Positions 37,473-47,185 of a stretch of DNA of 64,000 nt are shown one piece after another. Location of the stretch: the NCBI RefSeq assembly GCF_014642175.1, contig NZ_BMIL01000001.1, positions 310,001 through 374,000 on the forward strand, given 5' to 3'. Every line of letters begins with the position of its first letter. Position 1 is the first letter of the stretch. The translations under genes were made by a program, and so were the position numbers. The notes under the pieces were generated by a model. The model was given only the letters and a program-made list of their open reading frames with translations. It was not told the DNA's origin and made no database searches. The stretch is from Pedobacter quisquiliarum. Lineage in GTDB: Bacteria; Bacteroidota; Bacteroidia; Sphingobacteriales; Sphingobacteriaceae.

Positions 37473-37844
37473 TTAGAATGGCTTTAGCCGGAATAGAAAG
37501 GAGTAATACCCGGGAAGACAAAGGCTTCGGGCGCTATAATATGGGTGTTCAACAACCCTGGTCCGGATCAATTGCCGGAACAAAAAGAAACAAAGGAAGA
37601 ATGTAACCGCCGCGAGTGCTGGTGTTGCAGTCTTTACAAGACGATACTCCTCATTAGGAATCTTGACATCTTGAACGTTGCTCTGTGGAAGATCAAGCAA
37701 ATCATCAATTACATATTCCACAAAGGAGTGCCCATCCAACGTCGTATCTTTACTAAGCGCATTGAAGCCAGCTTCGTAAACAATGATGTTGAGATACGCA
37801 AACAGTCCTACGATATGGAAAAATTTGAATAACATGCGCCGCAA
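37473..37844 (-). CDS. Small membrane protein of unknown function upstream of the RND genes
   Basis: A 123-residue frame with an N-terminal hydrophobic helix (about 5-22), a polar middle of about 50 residues and a second helix (about 75-93), followed by a basic tail. I do not recognise the family. The N-out or loop-out topology would place the polar part in the periplasm. It is on the same strand as the following adaptor gene, 145 bases away. A frame on the opposite strand overlaps it but lacks such ordered hydrophobic segments. Confidence 0.55.
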   Translation of the reverse strand: MRRMLFKFFHIVGLFAYLNIIVYEAGFNALSKDTTLDGHSFVEYVIDDLLDLPQSNVQDVKIPNEEYRLVKTATPALAAVTFFLCFFLFRQLIRTRVVEHPYYSARSLCLPGYYSFLFRLKPF

Positions 37845-37915
37845 AGTTAGGAATCTGAACGGCCCCCGGGGAATTGTAATACCATTTTGACAGTTAAATG
37901 AACCTTAGTTGCACT

Positions 37916-38284
37916 TTATGGCTGTTGCTCAGGATTTTCATCCCCATCTGGCGCCTTTTTTTCGTAAAAATCCTTTAACTCATCAATTATGGTCCCTTTC
38001 CAGATGGCTACTCCGGTATGATAAGCAGTTTTGCCAATCATGTGTGCCGCAACTGGTGCAGTTAAAATCAGGAAGAAGATGATCGCCATTGCCTTCGTGG
38101 TTACAGAGACATCAGAAAAAGTGAATGCTGCACAAATCAGGAGCAGCCCCACACCGAGTGTAGAGGCTTTCACGGTAACGGACAGCCGGAGATAGAAATC
38201 AGGCATCCTTAAAATGCCTATGGAGGCGAACAATATGGCCAGTGCGCCAATCGTGCTGAATATTGCAGTTAGTATATCCGTCAT
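37916..38284 (-). CDS. mnhG: Na+/H+ antiporter subunit G
   Basis: A 122-residue subunit of the multi-gene Mrp/Mnh antiporter. It has three membrane helices (about 5-25, 38-60 and 65-85) with the conserved GILRMPDFYLRLSV motif after the first, and a hydrophilic, charged tail. Last gene of the seven-gene operon, overlapping mnhF by 4 bases. Confidence 0.95.
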   Translation of the reverse strand: MTDILTAIFSTIGALAILFASIGILRMPDFYLRLSVTVKASTLGVGLLLICAAFTFSDVSVTTKAMAIIFFLILTAPVAAHMIGKTAYHTGVAIWKGTIIDELKDFYEKKAPDGDENPEQQP

Positions 38285-38553
38285 TTCTTAATTTGTTTAT
38301 CGAGGTAAAACGAAAAGGCAATGGTGCCCAAAAATGCGATCAGCGCGAATATCATCGCCACATCCAGCAAGACTGACTCACCCGATCGTATGCTATAAGC
38401 CGTAATTAATGCAATACCAATGGTAATGATTAGGTCCAGCGCAATTACCCGATCCACCACCTGCGGCCCTTTATAAAGCCGGATCATCACCAGCACAACG
38501 GAGATGATTAAAATCGGGAATATCACATAGTCAAAATAGGTTGCCAGTGTCAT
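38281..38553 (-). CDS. mnhF: Na+/H+ antiporter subunit F
   Basis: A 90-residue Mrp subunit with three helices and the family's GPQVVDRVIALDLI loop between the first two. It sits between mnhE and mnhG with 4-base overlaps on both sides. Required for assembly of the complete antiporter in studied Mrp systems. Confidence 0.95.
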   Translation of the reverse strand: MTLATYFDYVIFPILIISVVLVMIRLYKGPQVVDRVIALDLIITIGIALITAYSIRSGESVLLDVAMIFALIAFLGTIAFSFYLDKQIKK

Positions 38554-39026
38554 CGTAAAATCTCTAATAGTTTGTGTTCAAAGCCTTTTTTAATTTGTTG
38601 TATGAAGCGGTCCCGGTCCCTCAGGTACATCACGTGAATAAACAATGACTTCTTGTCTTCACTAATGTCCAGGATCAAGGTACCTGGCGTCATGGAAATC
38701 ATTGTCGAGAGCAGGTTGATCTCAATGTCTGTGGTCGCTTCCAGCGGATAACGGATGATGCCCGGCTTAAAAAAGTATTTTGGTGTAATTACATCATAAG
38801 CAACCTGAACATTTGCGGCAATCATTTCATAAAGAAAATAGAATATGAAACCGATGGTCTTCGGAACCCTGTTAAAATACCTGCGGTCCGCTTCCTGCCG
38901 GTTCATGATCCATAGGATAAAAAAGCCCATCAGGTAACCGAACAGGAAATTTGAGTAATACAGTGAACCGGTTAATGCCACCCAGATAAAGGAGAGCAAC
39001 AGGTTCATTAAAAAGTGTTTCATCAT
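38550..39026 (-). CDS. mnhE: Na+/H+ antiporter subunit E
   Basis: A 158-residue Mrp subunit with two N-terminal membrane helices, a third around 60-80, and a C-terminal cytoplasmic domain. The conserved STMISMTPGTLILDI segment and the LFIHVMYL strand are present. It overlaps mnhF by 4 bases and follows mnhD by 3. Confidence 0.95.
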   Translation of the reverse strand: MMKHFLMNLLLSFIWVALTGSLYYSNFLFGYLMGFFILWIMNRQEADRRYFNRVPKTIGFIFYFLYEMIAANVQVAYDVITPKYFFKPGIIRYPLEATTDIEINLLSTMISMTPGTLILDISEDKKSLFIHVMYLRDRDRFIQQIKKGFEHKLLEILR

Positions 39027-39029
39027 AGC

Positions 39030-40532
39030 TTATTTTCCTAAAACCGCCTTGATGTAAGGAGATGTGTCCAACAATTCATTTGATATACGGTCTACAACCT
39101 GGATGATAAATTCTGCATTAAGCCCGATAAAAAGGGTTCCTGCTGCAAGTATGCCTACCGGTAAAACGAGCAGGGTTTTTCTAAAAATATCCAGCTCTTT
39201 AAAGCTGTCTGACAGCGGTTCTGTCCTCGACGCTTCTTTCCAGAATACCTCAGCCCACAATTTCGCAATAACATAGAGTGTAATAAAACTCGCAAGAATC
39301 AAACTCGCGATAAAGAAATAGCTATTCGCATTAAAGCTGGCTTCAAACAGATAAATCTTTGGCCAGAACCCTGATAGTGGCGGAATGCCGACTAACGAGA
39401 ACAACACCAATGCCATAAGCAACGAGATCTTCGGATATTCAGAATATAAGCCGCCAAGCTTGGGTGTGTCGAGCGTCCCGCGCATCTGCCTGATCAGGCC
39501 CGAAATCAAAAACAGATTCGTCTTTACCATGATGTCATGTATCAGGTAGAATATCGCACCCATGAATGCGATTTTCGTATACAGCCCCAGGCCGCCTACA
39601 ATAAAGCCAATGTGACAAACAATTAAATAGGAAAACAAACGTCGGATATCCAGTTTGACCAATGCGCCAAAGGCCCCCGTGAGGATAGTAAGAATGGCAA
39701 GTACAATCAGCACCGTTCTCATAAACTCATTGGGGATGAAGATTAGTGTGAAAACCCGGAACATGGCATACAGGCCTACTTTGGTTAACAAACCACCGAA
39801 GGTCGCCGCAACGGCTGAAGGTGGGGTATGATAGGAGGAAGGCAGCCAAAAGTATAGCGGGAACACTGCCGACTTGATTCCAAACCCAATGATGAAGAAC
39901 ATGGCCGTTAAGTTCACAATGGATTGGTCCTCCACCAGCGGTACCTTTAAGGATAGGTCGGCCATGTTTAAAGTCCCGGTGATTCCGTACAATATCCCGA
40001 TTCCGGTCAGGAAAAAAGTCGAGGCCAGAATGTTCAATGCCATGTATTTTACTGCACCTTCGAGCTGTTCTTTCCGACCACCCAGGGTCAGCAGTACGAA
40101 GGACGCAATGATAATCACCTCAAACCATACGTAAAGGTTGAAGATGTCGCCCGTAAGGAATGCGCCATTCAGGCCCATGATCAGAAAGTGAAAGATGGGA
40201 AAATAGCCATATAGCATTCTTGCTTTTCCTACACCAACAGAGGAGAAGATCGAAACGGCAAGCGCCGCTATGGAAGTCAACAAGACCAGCGTGCTGCTGA
40301 AAAGATCCGCGACGAATACAATTCCAAAAGGTGCTTCCCAGTTTGCAGCATTCATCGTCAGGATTTCTCCATTGTAAACCTTGATGAACAAGGCAAACGA
40401 AAATGCAAAACCCGACGTAGCACCGGCGATACTCAGTACGCGCTGCGTAATGGTTTTCGACCAGCATGCAAGTTGAATGATGGCCGTGAATAGGTGAATA
40501 AGTATTGGTGCTATAATGTGGTTATCAATCAT
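39030..40532 (-). CDS. mnhD: Na+/H+ antiporter subunit D (proton-translocating, NuoN/M-like)
   Basis: A 500-residue membrane protein with about 14 helices, homologous to complex I antiporter subunits. The key glutamate is in [10 protein letters not shown] near residue 138, and the lysine region [22 protein letters not shown] is intact near 219-240. It overlaps mnhC by 4 bases. With MnhA it forms the ion-moving core. Confidence 0.96.
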   Translation of the reverse strand: MIDNHIIAPILIHLFTAIIQLACWSKTITQRVLSIAGATSGFAFSFALFIKVYNGEILTMNAANWEAPFGIVFVADLFSSTLVLLTSIAALAVSIFSSVGVGKARMLYGYFPIFHFLIMGLNGAFLTGDIFNLYVWFEVIIIASFVLLTLGGRKEQLEGAVKYMALNILASTFFLTGIGILYGITGTLNMADLSLKVPLVEDQSIVNLTAMFFIIGFGIKSAVFPLYFWLPSSYHTPPSAVAATFGGLLTKVGLYAMFRVFTLIFIPNEFMRTVLIVLAILTILTGAFGALVKLDIRRLFSYLIVCHIGFIVGGLGLYTKIAFMGAIFYLIHDIMVKTNLFLISGLIRQMRGTLDTPKLGGLYSEYPKISLLMALVLFSLVGIPPLSGFWPKIYLFEASFNANSYFFIASLILASFITLYVIAKLWAEVFWKEASRTEPLSDSFKELDIFRKTLLVLPVGILAAGTLFIGLNAEFIIQVVDRISNELLDTSPYIKAVLGK

Positions 40533-40885
40533 AAATCTTCTTCTTCCGGAGTGTTTAAATCATCTAAATCGTCTGAGTTGATCAGCGCATATACCCGTTT
40601 AAGCAAAACAATGGCGAAAGAGGTCAGTCCAAAACTGATTACGATGGCGGTCAGGATTAATGCCTGCGGCACTGGATCGGCATAAATTTCTTCAAAGACC
40701 TTCAGGTCTGCTTTGATAATCGGCGGCTTACCTTTGGTAATGTTGCCGAACAAAAAGATCAGGAGATTGGTGGCATTCCCCAGTAACATGATGCCCAGGA
40801 GCAAGCGCACCATACTTCTGCGAAGAATCAGGTAAACACCTGCGGAATAAAGTACACCAATCAGTAATACAAGTAGTAACTCCAT
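40529..40885 (-). CDS. mnhC: Na+/H+ antiporter subunit C (NuoK-like)
   Basis: I start this at the ATG at 40885 ([16 protein letters not shown]), giving 118 residues and three helices, as in the family. A longer frame from 40942 adds 19 residues overlapping mnhB and is unlikely. The NuoK-like [14 protein letters not shown] helix is present. One base separates its start from the mnhB stop. Confidence 0.95.
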   Translation of the reverse strand: MELLLVLLIGVLYSAGVYLILRRSMVRLLLGIMLLGNATNLLIFLFGNITKGKPPIIKADLKVFEEIYADPVPQALILTAIVISFGLTSFAIVLLKRVYALINSDDLDDLNTPEEEDL

Positions 40886-40886
40886 A

Positions 40887-41300
40887 TCAATGTGTGTGTA
40901 AGGAGATGGTGAACAAAATGGTGAGTACCACACCAATAACAACTAGGTATACCCCGAGGTCGAAGAATAGCGCTGATCCCATCATGCCTATTACCGGGAT
41001 CGGCTCTTCAAACCACAATCCGGTCATTACCGGGTAGCCGATGAGTACTGGCAGAAACATCGCCAATGATGCAATGCCGAGCCCGACCGGAATAAGTGCC
41101 ATCGGCTTATAACCAATAATTTTCATAGTGTTTGTGGTACCATGGGCGAAACTGTGCAGCACAAAAGCGATCGCTGCCACTAAGCCACCCACAAAGCCTC
41201 CACCTGGATAATAATGCCCGCGCAGTAAAAGGAAAACCGAAAATAAAAGCAGGATGGGTAGCAAGTACCTTGATGCTGTTTGTAATATCGCACTTCTCAT
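40887..41300 (-). CDS. mnhB: Na+/H+ antiporter subunit B
   Basis: A 137-residue MrpB/MnhB protein with four helices. The family signature [17 protein letters not shown] follows the first helix, and [16 protein letters not shown] forms the last. It lies 1 base after mnhA. Mrp operons of this phylum keep B separate from A, as here. Confidence 0.95.
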   Translation of the reverse strand: MRSAILQTASRYLLPILLLFSVFLLLRGHYYPGGGFVGGLVAAIAFVLHSFAHGTTNTMKIIGYKPMALIPVGLGIASLAMFLPVLIGYPVMTGLWFEEPIPVIGMMGSALFFDLGVYLVVIGVVLTILFTISLHTH

Positions 41301-41301
41301 A

Positions 41302-43611
41302 CTATTCTTTCTCTGATGAGGTTAACCTCAATTTAATTAAACTATAAACGCCAAGCGCAGCAATGCTGAGCACGACAATCTCGAACATGGTATCGAACCC
41401 ACGAAAGTCAACCAGAATCACGTTGACCACATTCTTACCTTTCGCAAGGGTATAGGCGAAGTCACCGTAGAACTTGCTGATCGATATGTCCGTCGGTACC
41501 TGTAGTACCTTTATTGCAATAACCGAAAGGATGATCCCAAAACCCAGCGCAACCACAGTGTCCCGTATGACGATGGTATTGTTTGCCTGATTAATGAAAG
41601 GCGGCAGGTTAAACAGCACAAATACGAACAGCACAACCGTTAGGGTGTCAATTGTGAATTGCGTCATGGCCAGATCCGGTGCACTATAGTAAACGAACAT
41701 CAAACAAATGGCATAACCAATAACACTAGTACCTACAACTGCTGTTAATCTTGATGAGGTCGTGACCGTAAGTACTACTGCCGCAATCAGGATCAATACA
41801 TTAATGGCTTCGTATACACTGATGGCCGACAACTTACTATAATCGATATAGATCGGCCCGCCAATGAAAAGCTCATATGCCAGCAGCAACTCCGCAAAAA
41901 GGATGATTTTGAGGAGATAGGATCGTAGAAAACCATTGTGCATGGTGTCCGTGTACCAGTCTGAAAATTTAACAAACCCGCTCGAAAGGCGCTCAATGAT
42001 GGCCTGCGGTGAAGCGGATTGGAAGGACTGAACCCAAGCCAGCTTTCTGCTGTCCGCCTTATTCACATAGTATATCGCTGTACCGGTAACGAGTGTCACC
42101 AGGCTTAAAATTAATACAGTGTTGAAGCCATGCCAGATTTTCAAGTGCACCGCTGCTGGCGCAATAGACATCGCGTTTACGGCCGGGGCAATCAGCTGCT
42201 CCCCAGCGGAATTCGGGAAGAAACCAAAGTACAAACCTGCAAAGGCCAGAACCAGCGGTGGGATCCACATGGCTTTGTAGGGCAGATGCACTTTTTCATA
42301 AGCCTGTGGTAAAGAACCTGTAAAGGGTTTAATGCCCGCCATAAAACCAGCGGCAACAAGGCATAGATTGGTGACGAAAGCTGCTGCGGTCAGGTATATG
42401 GCAAGCTGCTGATCTGCGTGTAATGTCGCTTCGTAAATGAGGTCTTTAGAAATAAAGCCGAACAGCAGCGGCATTCCCGCACTGGATAAAGCCGCCAACA
42501 AGCCCGCGATGAAAACCGGGAGCAACACCTTTCTCAAACCTCCAAGCTGCGTCAGTTCCCGCGTGCCGGTTTCGTGATCGATAATTCCAGTGGTCATGAA
42601 CAAAGTTGCTTTGTAGAGCGCATGTACCACAATGAAGGTCACGGCTGCCACTAGGGCCGCTTCCGTGCCCAGCCCGATCAGGAATGTTAAAACCCCAAGG
42701 GCAGAGATGGTCGAGTAAGCTAAAATACTCTTCAGATCCGTGCGGAACAAGGCATGGATTGCCGCATATAACATGGTAAGGCCACCAACAATCATCAGGG
42801 TGTACGACCATGCCGTGGTATTTCCCAGGATGGGCGAAAAGCGGGCGAGTAAAAATATCCCCGCCTTTACCATCGTTGCCGAGTGCAGGTAGGCAGATAC
42901 GGGCGTTGGTGCTTTCATGGCGCCGGGGAGCCAGAAATGAAAAGGGAATTGTGCGGATTTTGTAAATGCTCCGATAAACACCAGCAGCAGCACCAATGGA
43001 TAGAGCTCATGATTTTTAATCACATCTGCAGCGTTCATCAATTCCGAAATGGAGTAGGTGCCGGCGATGTTCCCGATGAGAATCATACCCGTAAGCAGGA
43101 AAAATCCACCCATCCCAGTTACACTAAGCGCCGTAAGTGCGCTCTTCCTCGAATCTGGATTGTCATTGTTGAACCCGATCAGAAAGAAAGAACTAATACT
43201 GGTGAGTTCCCAGAATATAAAGAGCAGCAGGATGTTATTTGATAACACGATGCCAAGCATGGATGCCATGAATAAACACAGATAGGCATAAAATCGATCG
43301 AGATATTGGTGCCCTTTGAGGTATGCACTGGCGTAGAGGAAGATCAACGATCCGATCCCGCTTATCAAGAGCGCAAATAGTAGCGACAGCCCGTCAATTC
43401 TCAGGTCGAGGTTAATGTTCAACGAGGGCACCCATTGGTAGAATTCATATGCTACGTTACCGCTGCGTACCGTCGGGATATAGCCAAGCAGATAGCAAAA
43501 AATGGATAGCGGAAGTAAAATTAAAACAGCACACCATTTTGTCCGGAAGTATTTTCCGAAGGGAATCAAAAGGCCCGATGTTATTAATCCTGATAAAACA
43601 GTAAATAGCAT
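41302..43611 (-). CDS. mnhA: Na+/H+ antiporter subunit A (NuoL-like, with MbhD/E-type C terminus)
   Basis: A 769-residue membrane protein with about 20 helices. The N-terminal two thirds match NuoL-type antiporters, including [15 protein letters not shown] with the key glutamate and [20 protein letters not shown]. The C-terminal part has the [16 protein letters not shown] and [15 protein letters not shown] segments of MrpA. I use the ATG at 43611; a longer in-frame start at 43779 adds 56 residues with no hydrophobic or conserved character. First gene of the mnhABCDEFG operon, which exports Na+ or other cations in exchange for protons. Confidence 0.95.
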   Translation of the reverse strand: MLFTVLSGLITSGLLIPFGKYFRTKWCAVLILLPLSIFCYLLGYIPTVRSGNVAYEFYQWVPSLNINLDLRIDGLSLLFALLISGIGSLIFLYASAYLKGHQYLDRFYAYLCLFMASMLGIVLSNNILLLFIFWELTSISSFFLIGFNNDNPDSRKSALTALSVTGMGGFFLLTGMILIGNIAGTYSISELMNAADVIKNHELYPLVLLLVFIGAFTKSAQFPFHFWLPGAMKAPTPVSAYLHSATMVKAGIFLLARFSPILGNTTAWSYTLMIVGGLTMLYAAIHALFRTDLKSILAYSTISALGVLTFLIGLGTEAALVAAVTFIVVHALYKATLFMTTGIIDHETGTRELTQLGGLRKVLLPVFIAGLLAALSSAGMPLLFGFISKDLIYEATLHADQQLAIYLTAAAFVTNLCLVAAGFMAGIKPFTGSLPQAYEKVHLPYKAMWIPPLVLAFAGLYFGFFPNSAGEQLIAPAVNAMSIAPAAVHLKIWHGFNTVLILSLVTLVTGTAIYYVNKADSRKLAWVQSFQSASPQAIIERLSSGFVKFSDWYTDTMHNGFLRSYLLKIILFAELLLAYELFIGGPIYIDYSKLSAISVYEAINVLILIAAVVLTVTTSSRLTAVVGTSVIGYAICLMFVYYSAPDLAMTQFTIDTLTVVLFVFVLFNLPPFINQANNTIVIRDTVVALGFGIILSVIAIKVLQVPTDISISKFYGDFAYTLAKGKNVVNVILVDFRGFDTMFEIVVLSIAALGVYSLIKLRLTSSEKE

Positions 43612-43944
43612 TTTAAGGGGATTTTGTTGTGAATGACCCCCAAAATAGTAAAAAAAGAGCTGTTTTCCTGCATTTTTCCTAATATTCTTTGGATTTGACT
43701 GCGCTGGTATGGCAAAAAATACACGCCTCAATTGTAATTGGGTATTTTGTGCAACAGCTTTTTGGGCTGATCCTTGCATGATATGTTGTGGAAAGCATTC
43801 AATATCCAGGAATCCGCCTTATTTGATCAATTCACGGGCTTAGTGCCTGTGTAATAGGCAGATTGGGAAAGAATAACGCCACACATCGGGGAATAACTCC
43901 ACAGGTGCGCGCAGGCATGCTATTCATTTAATACCTTTTTTAAA
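43612..43944. other. Intergenic stretch upstream of the mnh operon
   Basis: About 330 bases that must hold the mnh promoter (minus strand). On that strand TACTATTTTG near 43645 is one base short of the TAnnTTTG box. No RNA, repeat or gene is recognised. Confidence 0.3.
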
Positions 43945-44154
43945 ATGACAGAAGTTTTTTACCACAACACCTACAACCAGCTTCAGCAAATCAGATTGCA
44001 TAACATGGATGCTGCTGCTTTCGTAGATAGCACCAAGGATTCTGCCATTCGCATTTTCTGCATTCTTGAAAACGGAATCATTAAAAGTGGATCGTCTGAC
44101 TTTGCGAATGTGGAGGCTGCGCTGTACAGCTCCCTACTGAACATTCTTTGTTAG
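43945..44154 (+). CDS. Small protein of unknown function
   Basis: A 69-residue frame starting at an ATG after an A/T-rich leader. It is predicted to be soluble with mixed alpha/beta structure (IRIFCILENGIIKSG reads like a beta hairpin). I do not recognise it. Its stop codon overlaps the stop of a 56-codon frame on the other strand. The lack of partners makes it uncertain. Confidence 0.4.
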   Translation: MTEVFYHNTYNQLQQIRLHNMDAAAFVDSTKDSAIRIFCILENGIIKSGSSDFANVEAALYSSLLNILC

Positions 44155-44230
44155 CAAAGCATCTCTGAATTTAACCTTAACATCATTGGAATTGCTTTAT
44201 ACCAAGTGGGTAGCAGATAGGTACCAGCTT

Positions 44231-44338
44231 CGGTATCAACGCGGCCTCCATACGGGGTCGATCCGGCGTCTATGCGGTTCCCGCCGGTTATAGCCGTATC
44301 AACCCCGGGTGAACGCCCCATCAATACCGTAAAGACGC
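44231..44338. repeat. GC-rich nested inverted-repeat element
   Basis: Three nested pairs are visible. They are CGGTAT (44231-44236) with ATACCG (44324-44329), a 14-base arm (44249-44262) with 44298-44311 pairing at 12 of 14 positions, and CCGGCG (44263-44268) with CGCCGG (44282-44287). A competing pairing exists between 44266-44278 and 44326-44338 (12 of 13). The element lies between convergent genes. The minus strand of 44151-44321 also reads as a 56-codon frame with a degenerate ten- to eleven-residue repeat. It may be a palindromic intergenic repeat, a structured RNA or a small gene. Confidence 0.5.
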
Positions 44339-44382
44339 ATAAACTCTTAAGTCATGCTGTTGTAATTAGGCATCATCCGAAC

Positions 44383-45129
44383 TTAAACTTCAAAGGTATA
44401 ATAGCCGCATGGATAGCCATGTTTTTTGAGGATCGGTAATGCTACATTGAACACCTTTACGCCGCCTGGGACTTCTCCTTCCAGGGTACCGGCATGTGCG
44501 TGGCCGTGAAAGGTGGCCACAACGTTATGCCTGGATAGGGGTTCTGCCAATCGGGAAGATCCAAGAAAGGGATAAATCACTTCGGGTTCCCCCACGATGG
44601 TTTGGTATATGGGCGCATAATGCAGGATGGCAATTTTTTTAATGTTCTCATGTTGCTGATCTAATTTGGCCAGCGCACGCTCCAGATGCAGGGCTTCATC
44701 TACCGCTTCCTGAACAAAGGCTTTCATTGCACCTTCACCGAACATGGAAAGCGTATATTTATCAAAGCCGCCGCCGAAGCCTTTAACACCGGCAAAACCA
44801 ACGCCTTTTACCACCACAGACTCCCCATCAAGAATCATCATACCACTATCCTGCAGCATCTGGCGGATCAACTTATGTCGCCCCTTCTCGTAATCATGGT
44901 TTCCAAGAACACCAAGCACAGGGATGGTGCATTGCTTCAGCTCTTCAATTAAGATCGAGGCTTCACCTTCATCACCAGTGTCAGTAAGGTCACCAGCAAT
45001 GATCAGCACGTCAGCCTTTGTTGAAATCTCTTTGAAGCAATCGGCGAAACGTCCTTTATCTGTTTCCTTCACGTGGATATCGGCCATAGCCGCTATGCGG
45101 ATTTTATTTTCAGTTATTTCTTCCATCAT
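44383..45129 (-). CDS. Calcineurin-like metallophosphoesterase
   Basis: A 248-residue dimetal phosphoesterase with all family motifs: ADIH (near 16), GDLTD (near 46), GNHDYEKG (near 77), HYAP (near 165) and FHGHAHAG (near 208). No signal peptide, so it is cytoplasmic. The substrate is unknown; the group includes phosphodiesterases for cyclic nucleotides and other phosphoesters. The ATG shares one base with the end of the upstream nucleotidyltransferase-like gene, so the two are probably made together. Confidence 0.92.
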   Translation of the reverse strand: MMEEITENKIRIAAMADIHVKETDKGRFADCFKEISTKADVLIIAGDLTDTGDEGEASILIEELKQCTIPVLGVLGNHDYEKGRHKLIRQMLQDSGMMILDGESVVVKGVGFAGVKGFGGGFDKYTLSMFGEGAMKAFVQEAVDEALHLERALAKLDQQHENIKKIAILHYAPIYQTIVGEPEVIYPFLGSSRLAEPLSRHNVVATFHGHAHAGTLEGEVPGGVKVFNVALPILKKHGYPCGYYTFEV

Positions 45130-45872
45130 TATGTCGTCTTAATTGTACTCACTTTATAGTTCCATAACTTAATGTCTACCTCGTATTGTGTCTGGTCTAT
45201 GATGGGACCACGGCAAACCTTTTCAGTTGAGGAGGGGATGTCGTACTGTTCTTTAGCACGATCCACAAGTTCATCAAAGAGCCATTTTGGAATAATCTCC
45301 ATGTAGTCGGCTGGATAAACAAACTGAAAGATCAGCAACTGCGCAAGCAGTAAGTGCCAGTGCTGGTCCATTCTGAACAACAGCCGCTTCCAGTCCATGT
45401 CTTTCCCTTGCTTAATCAGCATGTGGTTAATGTCTGAGCCGTCGTAACGTTCGCGGTTCTGCACGTACAACTTGCACCAGATGAGTTCTACCAGGGGTAA
45501 GAACTTGACGGGCACACCTGCATATTCACCTTCCTCCGCATGTTCATACCAGGAGTCATCTACGGTGCAGATGTTGTTCACCGTGTCAAAGATGATGTCT
45601 ATGTATTCTCCGTTCTTATGAATTTTTGCAAGCCATCTAACGTCGGTCAGTTCCGTGTCGTAACCATGCTCTGCGACTACTTTTAGAATCTTGGGATATT
45701 CGGAAGGCTTGCAGAAGATATCGAGGTCTTTAGAATCTCTTACAATGCCGGTGTAGTTGAACATGGCAAAGCCACCACCGAGCATAAAATTCAAATCATT
45801 TTCATTTAGAATCCTGATCACGTCAAGATAAAATTCCTGTGCTTCGGCTTTTTGTTTTTCAGTTTGGGCCAT
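45129..45872 (-). CDS. Nucleotidyltransferase-fold protein (MNT/AbiEii-like)
   Basis: A 247-residue protein with the Pol-beta-type nucleotidyltransferase signature: FMLGGGFAMFNY (near 30-41), then SKDLDIF with the paired aspartates (near 47-53), and a third acidic strand YIDIIFD (near 91-97). The C-terminal half is helical. The family transfers nucleotides to small molecules, RNA or proteins and includes toxin and antitoxin components. Here it is followed, with a one-base overlap, by a metallophosphoesterase that could remove what this enzyme adds. That link is inference. Confidence 0.82.
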   Translation of the reverse strand: MAQTEKQKAEAQEFYLDVIRILNENDLNFMLGGGFAMFNYTGIVRDSKDLDIFCKPSEYPKILKVVAEHGYDTELTDVRWLAKIHKNGEYIDIIFDTVNNICTVDDSWYEHAEEGEYAGVPVKFLPLVELIWCKLYVQNRERYDGSDINHMLIKQGKDMDWKRLLFRMDQHWHLLLAQLLIFQFVYPADYMEIIPKWLFDELVDRAKEQYDIPSSTEKVCRGPIIDQTQYEVDIKLWNYKVSTIKTT

Positions 45873-45977
45873 TTGTTTTCAGCAATTTGATGCGTCTTTA
45901 TAACTCATTAGGCCGGGTCAATGTTTTTTTGAGCTTAATATTGAGGCTGCAAAGGGGATTTTTTCTATCTTGAAGTT

Positions 45978-46556
45978 ATGTCCGTAGCCTTAGCCGCCGT
46001 ATACCAGCATCCACTTTTGAGTGACCGCGATCTGCAGGTGATTTTTGCTGCACATCAGCTGAAATCCTTCAAAAAGGGGGACTTTCTGCTACAAAAGGGG
46101 CAGACTTCCAAGGCATATTTCTGTGTTGAAGAAGGACTCATACGATCATACGTGTATGATTACAACGGCAATGACATCACTACAGGATTTATTGGAAAGA
46201 ATGAGATTGCCATTGATGTCGTTTCGCTGTTTACAGGCGTTCCATCGGAGGAATACTTGCAGGCGCTTACCGACTGCCAGTGCTACATGATTGACCTGGA
46301 AACCTTACAGGAGTTGTATCACTCCATCAAAGGGTTAAACGAGTGGGGCAGGGCCTGGATGTCGGGCAGCCTGTTTGCATTAAAGCAACGAACCATCGCG
46401 ATGATCACGGAATCAGCAAGCGCGCGCTATCGTAAACTCGAAATACAACATCCCCAAATTCTCCAACAGGCACCACTGAAGTTTATCGCCAGCTACCTGG
46501 GAGTAACGGATTCTTCGCTCAGTAGAATAAGAAAAGAACTTTGTAAGTCAACTTAA
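45978..46556 (+). CDS. Crp/Fnr family transcriptional regulator
   Basis: A 192-residue regulator with an N-terminal cyclic-nucleotide-binding-like beta barrel (about 10-120, KKGDFLLQKGQTSKAYFCVEEG) and a C-terminal winged helix (about 140-190, KFIASYLGVTDSSLSRIRKEL). The Arg/Glu pocket of true cAMP binders is not evident, as in many Bacteroidota members. It has no Fnr cysteine cluster. Divergent from the nucleotidyltransferase gene, upstream of a VOC gene. Ligand unknown. Confidence 0.92.
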   Translation: MSVALAAVYQHPLLSDRDLQVIFAAHQLKSFKKGDFLLQKGQTSKAYFCVEEGLIRSYVYDYNGNDITTGFIGKNEIAIDVVSLFTGVPSEEYLQALTDCQCYMIDLETLQELYHSIKGLNEWGRAWMSGSLFALKQRTIAMITESASARYRKLEIQHPQILQQAPLKFIASYLGVTDSSLSRIRKELCKST

Positions 46557-46667
46557 CTGCTGCATCCGACACCTATCCTTGTTAAAGCGCGCGCTTAACC
46601 GCTGTTAATTAACTGTTTTGGACTTGATTTCTTGTCCTAGGGCAAGCGCTAACGCGGATTGATAATA

Positions 46668-46675
46668 TAGCTTTG
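46668..46675 (+). promoter_or_regulatory. -7 box for the VOC gene
   Basis: TAGCTTTG matches TAnnTTTG and lies 36 bases upstream of the ATG at 46712. No -33 element was found at the expected spacing. Confidence 0.45.
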
Positions 46676-46711
46676 AGTTGTAAATCAATGTAAATCTTAA
46701 ACAACGAGATC

Positions 46712-47179
46712 ATGAAATTAAATCCTTATCTGAATTTCAATGGTAATGCAGAAGAAGCCTTCCGTTTTTACCAATCCGTTTTTGGCGGTGAGCTGATCGT
46801 GATGAGAATGGGTGATGCACCTGGCGCGGAAAAGCTGTCTGAAGCGGAGCGAAATATGGCCATGCATGTTTCCATCCCGATTGGTGCGGGTCAGTATCTG
46901 ATGGCTTCAGACTGTACCGGGCAAGCGGGTGTTCAACTTCAATTCGGAAACAACAACTACATCGCGGTATCGCCCGACAGCCGGGATGAAGCTGATCGCA
47001 TCTTTGATGGTTTGTCTGCTGGTGGAATGATTGAAATGCCGATGGCGGATATGTTCTGGGGAGATTACTTTGGGTCCTTCAAAGATAAGTATGGGGTATA
47101 CTGGATGATCATCTTTGAAAACAGCAAAGTTGAAAACGATGCGTCGGAGCCAGGTATCCATGTATTTGAATCTAATTGA
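46712..47179 (+). CDS. VOC-superfamily protein (PhnB/glyoxalase-like)
   Basis: A 155-residue protein with the two beta-alpha-beta-beta-beta modules of the vicinal oxygen chelate fold. The family opening NPYLNFNGNAEEAFRFYQSVFGG and the ending DKYGVYWMIIFEN match the PhnB-like subgroup found widely in bacteria. The reaction is unknown. It is followed by the broken DinB-like gene 6 bases later. Confidence 0.88.
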   Translation: MKLNPYLNFNGNAEEAFRFYQSVFGGELIVMRMGDAPGAEKLSEAERNMAMHVSIPIGAGQYLMASDCTGQAGVQLQFGNNNYIAVSPDSRDEADRIFDGLSAGGMIEMPMADMFWGDYFGSFKDKYGVYWMIIFENSKVENDASEPGIHVFESN

Positions 47180-47185
47180 TGCGTT

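Noticed and set aside
37545-37832. A 95-codon plus-strand frame opposite the small membrane-protein gene
   Set aside because: It lacks ordered features, and the opposite frame has plausible helices next to the RND genes.
46595-46608. TTAAC-CGCT-GTTAA upstream of the VOC gene as a fourth TetR operator
   Set aside because: The spacer is 4 bases instead of 3, so the half-sites are out of phase with the other three.
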